DNA of 64,000 bases from Pantoea sp. IMH (GTDB taxonomy: Bacteria > Pseudomonadota > Gammaproteobacteria > Enterobacterales > Enterobacteriaceae), in NCBI RefSeq assembly GCF_000599885.1, contig NZ_JFGT01000007.1, positions 1-64,000 of the forward strand. Direction: 5' to 3'. Below, in pieces: positions 18,461-27,645 of the stretch; the first letter of the stretch is position 1; the number at the start of each line of letters is the position of its first letter. Below the pieces are notes generated by a model. The model did no database searches, had not been told where the DNA came from, and saw only the letters and a list, made by a program, of their open reading frames with translations. Position numbers and translations under genes: made by a program.

Positions 18461-19452
18461 TGCCGCTGCTCGATATCCGTAATCTGACCATTGAATTTAT
18501 GACCGCCGACGGGCCGGTCAAGGCGGTCGATCGGGTCAGTATCACCCTGACCGAAGGGGAAATTCGCGGCCTGGTGGGCGAGTCCGGCTCGGGAAAAAGC
18601 CTGATTGCCAAGGCCATCTGCGGCGTCACTAAGGATAACTGGCGGGTTACCGCAGACCGGATGCGGTTCAATGATATCGATCTGCTGCATCTCTCGCCTG
18701 CTGAACGCCGTAAAATCGTTGGTCATAATGTCTCCATGATCTTCCAGGAGCCGCAATCCTGTCTGGACCCCTCTGAGAACGTTGGCCGTCAGCTGATGCA
18801 GGCAATCCCCCGCTGGACGTGGAAGGGCCGCTGGTATCAGCGCTTCCGCTGGCGTCACCGCCGCGCCATTGAGCTGCTGCACCGCGTGGGGATAAAAGAT
18901 CATAAAGATATTATGAGCAGCTATCCCTATGAGCTGACTGACGGTGAATGTCAGAAGGTGATGATCGCCATCGCGCTGGCTAACCAGCCGCGCCTGCTGA
19001 TCGCCGACGAACCGACCAATGCGATGGAGCCAACCACTCAGGCGCAGATTTTCCGCCTGCTGACCCGGCTGAATCAGAACAATAACACCACTATTCTGCT
19101 GATCAGCCACGACCTGCAGATGCTCAGCAAGTGGGCCGACCGCATTAATGTTCTCTACTGCGGACAGACCGTGGAAACGGCACGCAGTGAAGATCTGATT
19201 GCCACGCCGCATCATCCTTATACGCAGGCCCTAATCCGCGCGATGCCGGATTTTGGGCTGTCGCTGCCGCATAAGAGCCGCCTCAACACCCTGCCCGGCG
19301 CGATTCCTTCGCTGGAGCACCTGCCGATCGGTTGCCGCCTTGGCCCACGCTGCCCCTACGCGCAGAAAACCTGTATTCAGACGCCACGCCTTGCCGGACC
19401 CCGTTCGCATCTGTTTGCCTGCCATTTCCCGCTTAATATGGAGAAACAGTGA
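18460..19452 (+). CDS. sapD: Sap ABC transporter ATPase SapD
   Basis: ATP-binding subunit of 330 residues with Walker [10 protein letters not shown]-loop region [12 protein letters not shown], Walker [14 protein letters not shown] and an H-loop HDLQ. The signature that is normally LSGGQ is LTDGECQ, a degenerate form shared with E. coli SapD. A C-terminal oligopeptide-transporter domain with cysteines ([13 protein letters not shown]) follows. The stop TGA overlaps the sapF ATG. Confidence 0.95.
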   Translation: MPLLDIRNLTIEFMTADGPVKAVDRVSITLTEGEIRGLVGESGSGKSLIAKAICGVTKDNWRVTADRMRFNDIDLLHLSPAERRKIVGHNVSMIFQEPQSCLDPSENVGRQLMQAIPRWTWKGRWYQRFRWRHRRAIELLHRVGIKDHKDIMSSYPYELTDGECQKVMIAIALANQPRLLIADEPTNAMEPTTQAQIFRLLTRLNQNNNTTILLISHDLQMLSKWADRINVLYCGQTVETARSEDLIATPHHPYTQALIRAMPDFGLSLPHKSRLNTLPGAIPSLEHLPIGCRLGPRCPYAQKTCIQTPRLAGPRSHLFACHFPLNMEKQ

Positions 19453-20258
19453 TGGTTGAAACGCTGCTGGAAGTGCGCAATCTGAGTAAAACCTTCCGCT
19501 ACCGCACCGGCCTGTTCCGACGGCAGCATGTTGAGGCGGTCAAGGGCGTCAGCTTTACCCTGCGGGAGCGGCAAACGCTGGCGATTATCGGCGAAAACGG
19601 ATCGGGTAAATCGACCCTGGCAAAGATGCTCAGCGGTATGATTGAACCGACCGAAGGCGAAATTGTGATTGACGACCATCAGCTGAAGCATGGGGATTAC
19701 GGCTACCGTAGCCAGCGTATCCGCATGATTTTTCAGGATTCGTCCACATCGCTCAATCCGCGTCAGCGCATCGGTCAGATCCTGGATTTTCCGCTCAGGC
19801 TGAATACCGATTTAACCGCCGAAGAGCGGGAAAAACGCATTATTGGTACGCTGCGCCAGGTCGGCTTGCTGCGGGATCATGCCGCTTACTATCCGCATAT
19901 GCTGGCCCCCGGGCAGAAGCAGCGCGTCGGACTGGCCCGCGCGCTGATCCTTCAGCCCAAGGTCATTGTTGCCGACGAGGCGCTGGCCTCGCTGGATATG
20001 TCGATGCGCTCTCAACTGGTCAACCTGATGCTGGAACTTCAGGAGAAGCACGGGATTTCCTACATCTATGTGACGCAGCATCTGGGGATGATGAAACATA
20101 TCAGCGATCAGGTGCTGGTAATGCATCACGGCGAAGTCGTGGAACGAGGCAGCACCGCAGAAGTGTTGGCCTGTCCGCTGCACGATCTGACCAAAAGACT
20201 GATTGCGAGCCATTTTGGTGAGGCGCTGACGGCTGACGCCTGGCGTAAAGATCGTTGA
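19452..20258 (+). CDS. sapF: Sap ABC transporter ATPase SapF
   Basis: Second ATPase, 268 residues as in E. coli. Walker A GENGSGKST and Walker B VIVADEALASLD are intact; the signature motif is LAPGQKQR. A GTG three bases upstream is in frame, but the ATG at 19452 overlapping the sapD stop (TGATG) fits family length. Last recognisable sap gene; in E. coli fabI follows, here it does not. Confidence 0.95.
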   Translation: MVETLLEVRNLSKTFRYRTGLFRRQHVEAVKGVSFTLRERQTLAIIGENGSGKSTLAKMLSGMIEPTEGEIVIDDHQLKHGDYGYRSQRIRMIFQDSSTSLNPRQRIGQILDFPLRLNTDLTAEEREKRIIGTLRQVGLLRDHAAYYPHMLAPGQKQRVGLARALILQPKVIVADEALASLDMSMRSQLVNLMLELQEKHGISYIYVTQHLGMMKHISDQVLVMHHGEVVERGSTAEVLACPLHDLTKRLIASHFGEALTADAWRKDR

Positions 20259-20281
20259 TCAACAGACTAAGGAAAACCGGT

Positions 20282-21025
20282 TTGCGTTTATTTAAACTGA
20301 ATGTTTACACAGGCTATTTATGGCTGCTTGTTCTCATGCCCGTGTTATTTTTCTTTACCGGCAATATTTACTTTGCCGGCACTGCGCTGATTGTAACCTG
20401 CCTGGCCCCTTTTTATTTTATTCTGGCCTGGTTTTCAGTTTCCTCATGGGGGAAATCAATCAGGGCCTCATCAGCGCGATTCTGGATGGTGGGCGTGCTG
20501 TTTTCAGTCTTTCTTTTTCTCTTTTTTATTCTTTCACGCCAATGGGCTAACGGCGCAATAAATCAGGTTTTTTCCGTCGATCCTTCACTTCTCCCCCTCA
20601 CTGCGCAGCTCATTACGCCACTCTATATCCCCTTTAATTTTATTTTTAACGATATTGTCTCTAACGGCATTTTAATCGTCTCTGTCTTGCTGGCCTTAAT
20701 TATTTCGCCGTTGCTGTTTGTCTGGTTAATAGTTAACGGAGGTGAAGAGTGGAAAAGAACGTTTTTACGCTTTGCTTTACTGCTGCTGGCCACCGTACTG
20801 ATTAGTTACTCTGCACAAATTTTTCAGCGGGTCGGCATGCTCAAAAATGATTTGATTGTTAACGTTGCGCTCTGGGCTGACTTTAACGACCGAGATTACT
20901 GCCGTGACGCCTGGGCTGCCCAACCTCATAAAACCCTGTTTCTTTCCGCTACAAAAGTAATGGTTTTTTTTCCTGACAATCCTGATTCTCTCCGTTTGCA
21001 GATTAAGCAGTGCGATTCCAGATAA
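20282..21025 (+). CDS. Unknown multi-pass membrane protein downstream of sapF
   Basis: Not recognised. Encodes about 247 residues with five or six hydrophobic helices in the first 185 (for example TGYLWLLVLMPVLFFF and FWMVGVLFSVFLFLFFILS) and a soluble C-terminal tail of about 55 residues with a Cys pair (DYCRDAW and KQCDS). TTG at 20282 follows AAGGAAAA at good spacing; an in-frame TTG at 20255 overlapping the sapF stop is the alternative. Richer in A/T and Phe than its neighbours, which hints at transfer. It is probably co-transcribed with sap (gap 23 bases) but need not share its function. Confidence 0.7.
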   Translation: MRLFKLNVYTGYLWLLVLMPVLFFFTGNIYFAGTALIVTCLAPFYFILAWFSVSSWGKSIRASSARFWMVGVLFSVFLFLFFILSRQWANGAINQVFSVDPSLLPLTAQLITPLYIPFNFIFNDIVSNGILIVSVLLALIISPLLFVWLIVNGGEEWKRTFLRFALLLLATVLISYSAQIFQRVGMLKNDLIVNVALWADFNDRDYCRDAWAAQPHKTLFLSATKVMVFFPDNPDSLRLQIKQCDSR

Positions 21026-21179
21026 AATAATTAAGGTAGGCGAGTTATACCGTTCCGCTATTTATTAGCACCGATCATTCTTTGGTTCATCAGCCGCCCT
21101 GCGGCAGGATAGTGATGCTCTTCAGGTCCGGTCAGGAGATATCGCCTCGCCGGGCCGGCTAACCTGATAAGGAATGACC

Positions 21180-22337
21180 ATGGAACCGCGCCGTTCTCCC
21201 GGCCACAGTCACTGGTATCATGAAACGCTTGCCACCCGCGACTTCCACACGGCGCCGCTCTGTCCTGAGGCGGCGGATGTCGAGGATCGCTTTTTGCTCG
21301 GTCTGGCTGCACAGTGCACCGGTGAACTGCAAAGCGTGCTGCGGCAGGCTGGTGCGTCGCTGCTGGCCGCCCGCCGGACCTGTGACCGGCTTTTTCCGGC
21401 GGGCCTGGCCACCAGCAGGACGCATACGCTCACGCTATACGACCGCCTCAGCTCGGCGCTTATCGTCGCGCAGGTGACGGGCATCCAGCGTCTCTGCAAT
21501 CATTACGCCGCCCGCCTTAACCCGCTCTCCGGTCCCGATCCTTCAAGAGAGAGCAACCGGCGGCTGACGCTGATGACGGAGTATTCCCGCCAGCTTGCCA
21601 GCCAGCCCGCCGTGATTGACGGTGCGGCACTGCACCGACTGAACGAAGCCGGACTTACCACTGCGGATATCGTTACCCTCACTCAGATCATCGGCTTTGT
21701 CAGTTACCAGGCGCGGGTGGTGGCAGGCATTCATGCCCTTCTCGCCCTGCCGGTACGCTGGATCCCCGGCATGCCTCTGCCGCAAGATGCCGAAACGCTC
21801 AGGCAAAAGGCGCGCTGGCAGACCAGCCTGAGGCCGGTTGAAAAGCGTGACGCCTGCCCTCATCAGCTTGAGCTGCTGGCGCGCTGTCAGAGACAGCGCT
21901 TGCTGAAGGAGAACGGCGGCGTGCTGGCGCATGATGCGCCGGTGCTGGAGTGTCTGAACCTGTTGATCTGCTCGCTGGAGCCGCAGCGGCAATCGCCAGA
22001 AAGCGCACTGGCGGGCGCGGTTTGCGCCAGAATTAATGGCAGTTCAGCCTGTTTTTACCGTTACGGTGCGGGAAAGCTGCGCGATGCGCTACAGCAAAAC
22101 GTTGAACAGGCGATGCTTGTGGCAGCGGTCAGAGAACAGGCGGTGATTAACCTGGCGGCACAGCTTACCCGCTCGCCTGACCGCTTTAGCGCTGCTCATA
22201 TCCAGCCGCTGAAAGAGGAAGGTCAGGATCTGCACTCCCTCTTCGGGCTGATCCAGTTCACGGCGCTGACTGGCTGGCATAATCGTCTGATGCTGGCGCT
22301 TGGCTCGACGGAAACCACAGACGCCCATTCTGACTGA
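21180..22337 (+). CDS. Two-domain CMD/AhpD-like protein, active site degenerate
   Basis: A 385-residue protein that looks like a head-to-tail pair of carboxymuconolactone-decarboxylase/AhpD-like halves, similar to the Avi_7170 and Avi_7169 type families fused. First half: DRLSSALIVAQVTGIQRLCNHY and QIIGFVSYQARVVAGIHALL; second half: ALAGAVCARINGSSACFYRY. AhpD enzymes carry CxxC-xx-H here; this protein has NGSSAC (about residues 286-291), so only one cysteine and no following histidine. It may not be an active peroxidase. ATG 21180 has AAGGA at six bases; the ATG at 21174 is too close to that site. Family call is moderately sure. Confidence 0.6.
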   Translation: MEPRRSPGHSHWYHETLATRDFHTAPLCPEAADVEDRFLLGLAAQCTGELQSVLRQAGASLLAARRTCDRLFPAGLATSRTHTLTLYDRLSSALIVAQVTGIQRLCNHYAARLNPLSGPDPSRESNRRLTLMTEYSRQLASQPAVIDGAALHRLNEAGLTTADIVTLTQIIGFVSYQARVVAGIHALLALPVRWIPGMPLPQDAETLRQKARWQTSLRPVEKRDACPHQLELLARCQRQRLLKENGGVLAHDAPVLECLNLLICSLEPQRQSPESALAGAVCARINGSSACFYRYGAGKLRDALQQNVEQAMLVAAVREQAVINLAAQLTRSPDRFSAAHIQPLKEEGQDLHSLFGLIQFTALTGWHNRLMLALGSTETTDAHSD

Positions 22338-22402
22338 ATAAGCGCCGCTTACTGCCCGGCAGTGCGAACGTTCAGGTTAAAACCTCAGACGGCAAAACGA
22401 GG

Positions 22403-23302
22403 CTAACGCTCACTTGCCCAGCGGCGCACCTCATCAAAAAAGTGCTGTGAAAGCGGAGTTGCCCGGCCCGGCTCAGCGATCACCACCGCGGCCTCGCGCG
22501 ACATGGGGGCGATATCCAGCACGCGGCTTTGCAGTTCGGGCGTCATTTCCGGCAGCAGATGTCCACGTGGAGAGATCAGGCAGCCCAGCCCCACCTGCGT
22601 GCTTTGCAGCAGCTGAAAGATGGAAGTCGTCTCTATGATGACCCGCATCCGCAGCGCCGCGTCCCGAAAATGGCCATCCAGATAGCGACGGAAATAGCGG
22701 GTCTGATCAGCCAGGCACAGTGGAACCTCTGAAAGGTCGGCCAGCCGAAGCGGCGTGTCGCCGCACAGCTCCGGGAAATAACGCGGATGAAAGACCACCT
22801 CAACGCCTTCATCCTGAAGTGGCTCAGCCTGAAAATGCAGCTCGCGCAGCGTGGCGAGTTCGAAAAAGCCGATACCGACATCCACCGTGTGGCTGTTCAG
22901 CGCTTCCAGCAGCTGATCGGCGCTAAGGACGGCTACCCGGTAATCGAGCTGCGGATACCGATCGCTGATCTCTTTCAGCATCAGCGGCAGTGAAATACTG
23001 CACTGTGGCACCACCCCGATGCGCAGCGTACCGTTGACGCCGTGCTTCAGGGATTCCACTTCCAGCTTCAGCCCCTGGTAAACTGACACGATTTCCCGCG
23101 CCCACGAAAGTACCCGCTCGCCCTCCGAGGTAAAGCCATCAAAGTTATTACTGCGGTTGATCAATGAAAGCCCTAACTCACGCTCCAGATTCTTCAGGCG
23201 CATCGAGAGCGTGGGCTGGCTGACAAAACTGGCTTCAGCGGCACGGCCAAAATGGCGTTCCCGCTCAAGATTGACGAGATAGGTAAGCTGTTTTATGTCC
23301 AT
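22403..23302 (-). CDS. LysR-family transcriptional regulator
   Basis: A 299-residue LysR-type regulator: N-terminal winged helix-turn-helix (FGRAAEASFVSQPTLSMRLKNLE) and a periplasmic-binding-like effector domain (GTLRIGVVPQCSISLPLML). The frame extends to 23347, but the LysR fold starts at MDIKQLTYL (ATG 23302). The N-terminus resembles the OxyR/CynR type, yet I cannot name an ortholog. It is downstream of, and on the same strand as, the PTS gene and convergent with the CMD-like gene, so either could be its target. Confidence 0.85.
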   Translation of the reverse strand: MDIKQLTYLVNLERERHFGRAAEASFVSQPTLSMRLKNLERELGLSLINRSNNFDGFTSEGERVLSWAREIVSVYQGLKLEVESLKHGVNGTLRIGVVPQCSISLPLMLKEISDRYPQLDYRVAVLSADQLLEALNSHTVDVGIGFFELATLRELHFQAEPLQDEGVEVVFHPRYFPELCGDTPLRLADLSEVPLCLADQTRYFRRYLDGHFRDAALRMRVIIETTSIFQLLQSTQVGLGCLISPRGHLLPEMTPELQSRVLDIAPMSREAAVVIAEPGRATPLSQHFFDEVRRWASER

Positions 23303-23355
23303 TACTGTACGCGTCGCTAAAAAAGTCAGGCAGTGTAGCATGTCCACTGGCCGCC

Positions 23356-23373
23356 CGGGTGAGCTGTCACCCG
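23356..23373 (-). terminator. Hairpin after the PTS gene
   Basis: Perfect 7-bp stem CGGGTGA/TCACCCG with loop GCTG, 19 bases past the PTS stop. No T tract follows immediately, so termination is uncertain. Confidence 0.35.
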
Positions 23374-23391
23374 AACGGTTATCGGCAGGAT

Positions 23392-24984
23392 TCAGGCAAT
23401 GCCCAGTGCTGTTTTCACTTCATTGGCGATCTTTTCCACCTGTGGACCATATATAACCTGAACATCGTGATCGCTGACGCGGTTAACGCCGTTCGCCCCG
23501 GTTGTCATGAGCGTCTGATCGACCACCTCTTTCATCTCTTTCACCCGCACGCGAAGCCGGGTAAAGCAGCAATCGACGTCCTCTATATTGCCCTGCCCGC
23601 CCAGGCCGCTGATGATGACCTGGGTCCGCTGATCCACCGGCACGGTGGTGGCCTCTTTTTCAACCTCTTCCGACTCCCTGCCGGGCGTCTCCACGCGCAT
23701 CCGGGTAATGACAAAACGGAAGCCGTAGTAATAGACAGGAATATAGATCAGGCCGAGCAGGATACTCCACCACCACTGAGTTTTACTGCCGCCAAGGATG
23801 CCGAAAACGATCAGGTCGATAGCGCCACCCTGCACGTTGCCGATCATCAGATGCATAAGCGACATCAGCATAAAAGAGAGGCCGCTCAGCAGCGCGTGGA
23901 AGAGGTAGAGCACGGGTGAGACAAAAATAAAGCAGAACTCCAGCGGCTCGGTGATCCCCGTGGTAAAGGAGGTCAGCGCGCCAGCCAGCACCAAAGCCTT
24001 AACGCGCTGTTTATGCGCGGGCCTGGCGCAATGATACATCGCCAGCGCCGCTGCGGGCAGGCCAAACATCATCACCGGGATTTTGCCCTGTGCAAGGAAC
24101 TGGGTGGCATTACGTACGATCTCATCCGGCACCGATCCGGGATGCGTCAGCGCCGTATTAAAAATATTCAGCGCACCGACGATAGTCTGGTTATCCACGG
24201 TGGCGATGCCGCCTATTGGCGTAAAGCGGACGGTTTCATTCAGAATATGATGCAGTCCCGTCGGAATAAGTAGCCTTTCGCTGGTCCCGTAAAGGAATGC
24301 GCCATACTGCCCGCTTTTGCCAATCAGTTCGCCCACCCACGCAATGCCTGCGCCAATGGTAGGCCAAATCATCGCCAGCAATACACCCACCAGCGGCAGG
24401 ATCAGCACGGTGATAATAGGCACCAGACGCCTGCCACCGAAAAAGCTAATCGCCGTGGGGAGCTGGGTGGTGTAGAAACGGTTATGGATCGCCACCGTTA
24501 GCAGACCGGCAATAACCCCGCCAAGCACGCTCATGTTATAGGTGAAAATCCCCAGCATCTCGATATATTCAGCCGAAGTCATCATGGCTTCCGTCTGGGC
24601 CATCCCCTGCGCCTGAAGCGCTTCCGGTGTGGTGGTCGCGGCGGTCAGCCCCTGTGCGCCCAGCGTGGCGCTGACGCCCACATGCATGGCGATAAAACCA
24701 ATCACTGAGGCAAACGCCGCGGTCGGTTTTTCCGCCTTTGCCAGCCCGATGGCGCTGGCGACGGCAAAAAAGACCGGCAGGTTGGCAAAAAGTGCGCCGG
24801 CAACTTTACGAATGAAGCCGATAATCAGTTGCGGCACTTCGAGCCGGGCAAAGGCCTCGCCGGTAATGGCGGGGTTTTGCATGGCAGCCGCCACCCCCAG
24901 AAATATCCCGGCGGCGGCAATGACCGAAATCGGCATCATCAGCGCTTTGCCAAAGGCGTGGACTTTGCTGGCAAATTCTTTCAT
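23392..24984 (-). CDS. PTS permease IICB, maltose/alpha-glucoside type
   Basis: Sugar phosphotransferase membrane component of 530 residues. The EIIC part (about 1-430) has about ten helices, the LLIPTGLHHILNE segment and the substrate-loop motif GITEPLEF. A linker leads to a C-terminal EIIB domain with the phosphorylated cysteine in DVDCCFTRLRV. The EIIC resembles MalX and the EIIB resembles the Klebsiella alpha-glucoside AglA type. There is no IIA domain, so it would borrow glucose EIIA (Crr). No sugar phosphate hydrolase is adjacent, so the substrate is a guess: an alpha-glucoside or glucose. Confidence 0.85.
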   Translation of the reverse strand: MKEFASKVHAFGKALMMPISVIAAAGIFLGVAAAMQNPAITGEAFARLEVPQLIIGFIRKVAGALFANLPVFFAVASAIGLAKAEKPTAAFASVIGFIAMHVGVSATLGAQGLTAATTTPEALQAQGMAQTEAMMTSAEYIEMLGIFTYNMSVLGGVIAGLLTVAIHNRFYTTQLPTAISFFGGRRLVPIITVLILPLVGVLLAMIWPTIGAGIAWVGELIGKSGQYGAFLYGTSERLLIPTGLHHILNETVRFTPIGGIATVDNQTIVGALNIFNTALTHPGSVPDEIVRNATQFLAQGKIPVMMFGLPAAALAMYHCARPAHKQRVKALVLAGALTSFTTGITEPLEFCFIFVSPVLYLFHALLSGLSFMLMSLMHLMIGNVQGGAIDLIVFGILGGSKTQWWWSILLGLIYIPVYYYGFRFVITRMRVETPGRESEEVEKEATTVPVDQRTQVIISGLGGQGNIEDVDCCFTRLRVRVKEMKEVVDQTLMTTGANGVNRVSDHDVQVIYGPQVEKIANEVKTALGIA

Positions 24985-25069
24985 AGGCCCCTCGTTAACA
25001 GAACGAAAGCCTAATTATTGGTCAGCACTGCGGGGCAGGATGGTAAAAACCGTTTTATGGGTCAGGTTC

Positions 25070-25085
25070 TATGAGGGAGATCACG
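25070..25085. promoter_or_regulatory. Possible CRP site between PTS and ydeP-like genes
   Basis: TATGA-GGGAGA-TCACG has the right spacing and eight of ten consensus half-site bases for CRP. It lies 86 bases upstream of the PTS start, a sensible place for catabolite control of a sugar permease. Not verified. Confidence 0.35.
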
Positions 25086-25223
25086 CTTTAGCGATAAACC
25101 GCAGCTATCGCACCATTAAACCAATCAATTAGACAATTTTTTTACCTGCTTGCAGACTAATCTCACAAAATAAGAAATGATTTCTTAACAAACCAAAAAC
25201 ATAAATTAAACCTGCGAAGTAAT

Positions 25224-27530
25224 ATGAAATTTAAAACTGCAATTAAGCCCTATGAGGCGGCGGCCGGCGGCTGGGGATCGCTTGAAGCGACGACCCGTTT
25301 CGTCTTCGACAGCAAACAAGTTCTGAAAAATATGCGCAACCTGATGCGCATGAATAAAGCAAAAGGGTTTGACTGCCCGGGTTGCGCCTGGGGCGATGAC
25401 AACAAAAGCACCTTCAGTTTCTGTGAGAACGGCGCTAAAGCGGTCACCTGGGAAGCGACCCGCCGCTTCGTCGACGCCAGCTTTTTCGCGCAGCACACCG
25501 TTTCAGCCCTCTATCAGCAGAGCGACTATTTCCTTGAATATCAGGGGCGCCTGACCGAGCCGCTACGTTACAACCGCAGCACCGACCGCTATGAGCCAAT
25601 TAGCTGGGACGACGCTTTCGCGCTGATCGCCCGCCACATTAAGGCGATGGATAATCCCGATCAGATGGAGCTTTATACCTCTGGCCGCGCCAGCAACGAA
25701 GCGTCATGGCTTTATCAGCTGTTTGGCCGTATGAACGGCAGCAACAACTTCCCTGACTGCTCCAATATGTGTCATGAAGCGAGCGGCTCTGGCCTTAAGC
25801 GCAGTATCGGCGTGGGCAAAGGCACCATTCGCCTTGATGACTTCGATCATGCCGATGCCATTTTCGTTTTCGGCCAGAACCCGGGCACGAATCACCCGCG
25901 TATGCTGCACAGCCTGCGCCATGCTGCCGATCACGGCGCAAGAATTGTCACCTTCAATACGCTGCGTGAGCGCGGCCTGGAGCGGTTTGCCGATCCGCAA
26001 AAACCGCTGGAAGTGGTCACCAGCAAGGCCGGCACCATCAGCTCAACCTATTATCAGCCGAACCTGGGCGGTGATATGGCGGCCGTGCGCGGAATGGTAA
26101 AAGCGCTGGCGGAGACACACCGTGCCCGCGTGGCCGCAGGCGAAAAAGGCCTGTTTGATGAAGTGTTTATCAATGCCAAAACGGAAGGGATGGAAGCTTA
26201 CCTGGCCGCCGTCGACGCCACTGAGTGGTCGCATATTGAGAAGCAGTCAGGCCTGAGTGAACAGCAGATCCGCGAAGCGGCAGCTATTTACCAGAGCGCA
26301 GAGCGGGTTATCTGCACCTGGGCTATGGGCATCACTCAGCATAAGCATTCCGTCGATACCGTACGTGAAATCGTCAATCTTCAGCTGCTGTTTGGTCAGC
26401 TGGGCAAAAAAGGCGCTGGCCTCTGCCCTGTGCGTGGACACAGTAACGTACAGGGTAACCGTACCATGGGCATCGATGAAAAGCCTTCTCAGGCGTTTCT
26501 CGACAGCATGGCCGCCCATTTTGACTTCGAGCCGCCGCGCAACATCGGTCACAATACCGTTGAAGCACTGGAAGCGATGCTGAGAGGCGAAGTGAAGGTG
26601 CTGATCGCGCTGGGTGGCAACCTTGCCGCCGCTGCGCCGGACAGCCCGCGTACTGAAGAAGCGCTGCGCCGCTGCGGCCTGACCGTGCAGATCTCGACCA
26701 AGCTTAACCGTAGCCACCTCTGTCCTGGCGCTGAAGATGCGCTGATCCTGCCAACCATTGGCCGTACCGAGCAGGATATTCAGGCAAGCGGCCCTCAGTT
26801 TATTACTGTGGAAGACTCTTTCAGCATGGTGCACGCTTCCGAAGGCATCGGTAAACCGCTGGCTGAGACGCAGCGTTCTGAAACGTCAATTGTGGCCAGC
26901 ATTGCCCATGCCGTGCTGGGAAGCGGGAAAGTTGACTGGCTGGCACTTGCCGGCGACTACAACAAAATCCGCGATCATATTGCTGCGACGATCCCAGGCT
27001 TCAGTGATTTCAACGCGAAGTGTGAAGTTAAAGGCGGATTCTATCTCGGTAACGCCGCGGCGGAATTCCGTTTCAATACGCCAAACAATAAAGCGCAGTT
27101 CAGCTCTGGCAGCCTGCCGGCGTCGCTGTTCCCTCAGCTTGATGTTGAAGTGCCTTTTACGCTGCAAACCCTGCGTTCACACGATCAGTACAACACCACC
27201 ATTTACGGTCTGGACGATCGCTACCGCGGCGTTTATGGTCAGCGCGAAGTGCTCTTTATTCACCCGGATGATATGGCCGCACAGGGGCTTTCCGCCGGAG
27301 ATGAAGTGGATATCGAAACGTTGTGGAACGACGGCATTACCCGTCGGGTCAGCGGCTTCAAACTGGTGCCTTATAATATTCCGAAAGGGAACCTGGCTGC
27401 CTACTATCCTGAAACCAACCCGCTGGTTCCCCTTTCCAGCTTTGGCGACGGAAGCGGCACGCCGACCTCTAAATCGGTGCCGGTAAAAATCAGCCTTTCC
27501 CCGGCGAAATCCGGCCTGCGCATCGCCTGA
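25224..27530 (+). CDS. FdhF/YdeP-family molybdopterin oxidoreductase
   Basis: A 768-residue molybdopterin-dependent oxidoreductase. Family signs: FDCPGCAWGDDN near the N-terminus, the pterin-binding NFPDCSNMCHEASGSGL and FGQNPGTNHPRMLHSL, GHSNVQGNRTMGI, and C-terminal RSHDQYNTTIYGLDDRYRGV. It resembles E. coli YdeP, which is linked to acid resistance, over its whole length but is clearly a diverged relative. No selenocysteine codon is seen. Electron partners are not encoded nearby. It is divergent from the PTS gene across about 240 bases and ends at a strong terminator. Substrate unknown. Confidence 0.88.
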   Translation: MKFKTAIKPYEAAAGGWGSLEATTRFVFDSKQVLKNMRNLMRMNKAKGFDCPGCAWGDDNKSTFSFCENGAKAVTWEATRRFVDASFFAQHTVSALYQQSDYFLEYQGRLTEPLRYNRSTDRYEPISWDDAFALIARHIKAMDNPDQMELYTSGRASNEASWLYQLFGRMNGSNNFPDCSNMCHEASGSGLKRSIGVGKGTIRLDDFDHADAIFVFGQNPGTNHPRMLHSLRHAADHGARIVTFNTLRERGLERFADPQKPLEVVTSKAGTISSTYYQPNLGGDMAAVRGMVKALAETHRARVAAGEKGLFDEVFINAKTEGMEAYLAAVDATEWSHIEKQSGLSEQQIREAAAIYQSAERVICTWAMGITQHKHSVDTVREIVNLQLLFGQLGKKGAGLCPVRGHSNVQGNRTMGIDEKPSQAFLDSMAAHFDFEPPRNIGHNTVEALEAMLRGEVKVLIALGGNLAAAAPDSPRTEEALRRCGLTVQISTKLNRSHLCPGAEDALILPTIGRTEQDIQASGPQFITVEDSFSMVHASEGIGKPLAETQRSETSIVASIAHAVLGSGKVDWLALAGDYNKIRDHIAATIPGFSDFNAKCEVKGGFYLGNAAAEFRFNTPNNKAQFSSGSLPASLFPQLDVEVPFTLQTLRSHDQYNTTIYGLDDRYRGVYGQREVLFIHPDDMAAQGLSAGDEVDIETLWNDGITRRVSGFKLVPYNIPKGNLAAYYPETNPLVPLSSFGDGSGTPTSKSVPVKISLSPAKSGLRIA

Positions 27531-27554
27531 TCCTGAGGCCGTTTCGTTGCATTC

Positions 27555-27577
27555 AAAGCCGGGTTTCCCGGCTTTTT
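27555..27577 (+). terminator. Terminator of the ydeP-like gene
   Basis: A 9-bp stem AAAGCCGGG/CCCGGCTTT with a TTT loop, followed by a T run, 25 bases past the stop codon. Confidence 0.88.
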
Positions 27578-27645
27578 ACTTGCCGCGGGACGGTTAATCG
27601 CGTAAAACTGTCTGCCGCTCTTAGGCCACGAAAACTGTTGAGATT

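Noticed and set aside
18346-19215. 289-codon minus-strand frame
   Set aside because: It is antisense to sapC/sapD, which have clear homologues and catalytic motifs; sequence is a shadow of high-GC coding.
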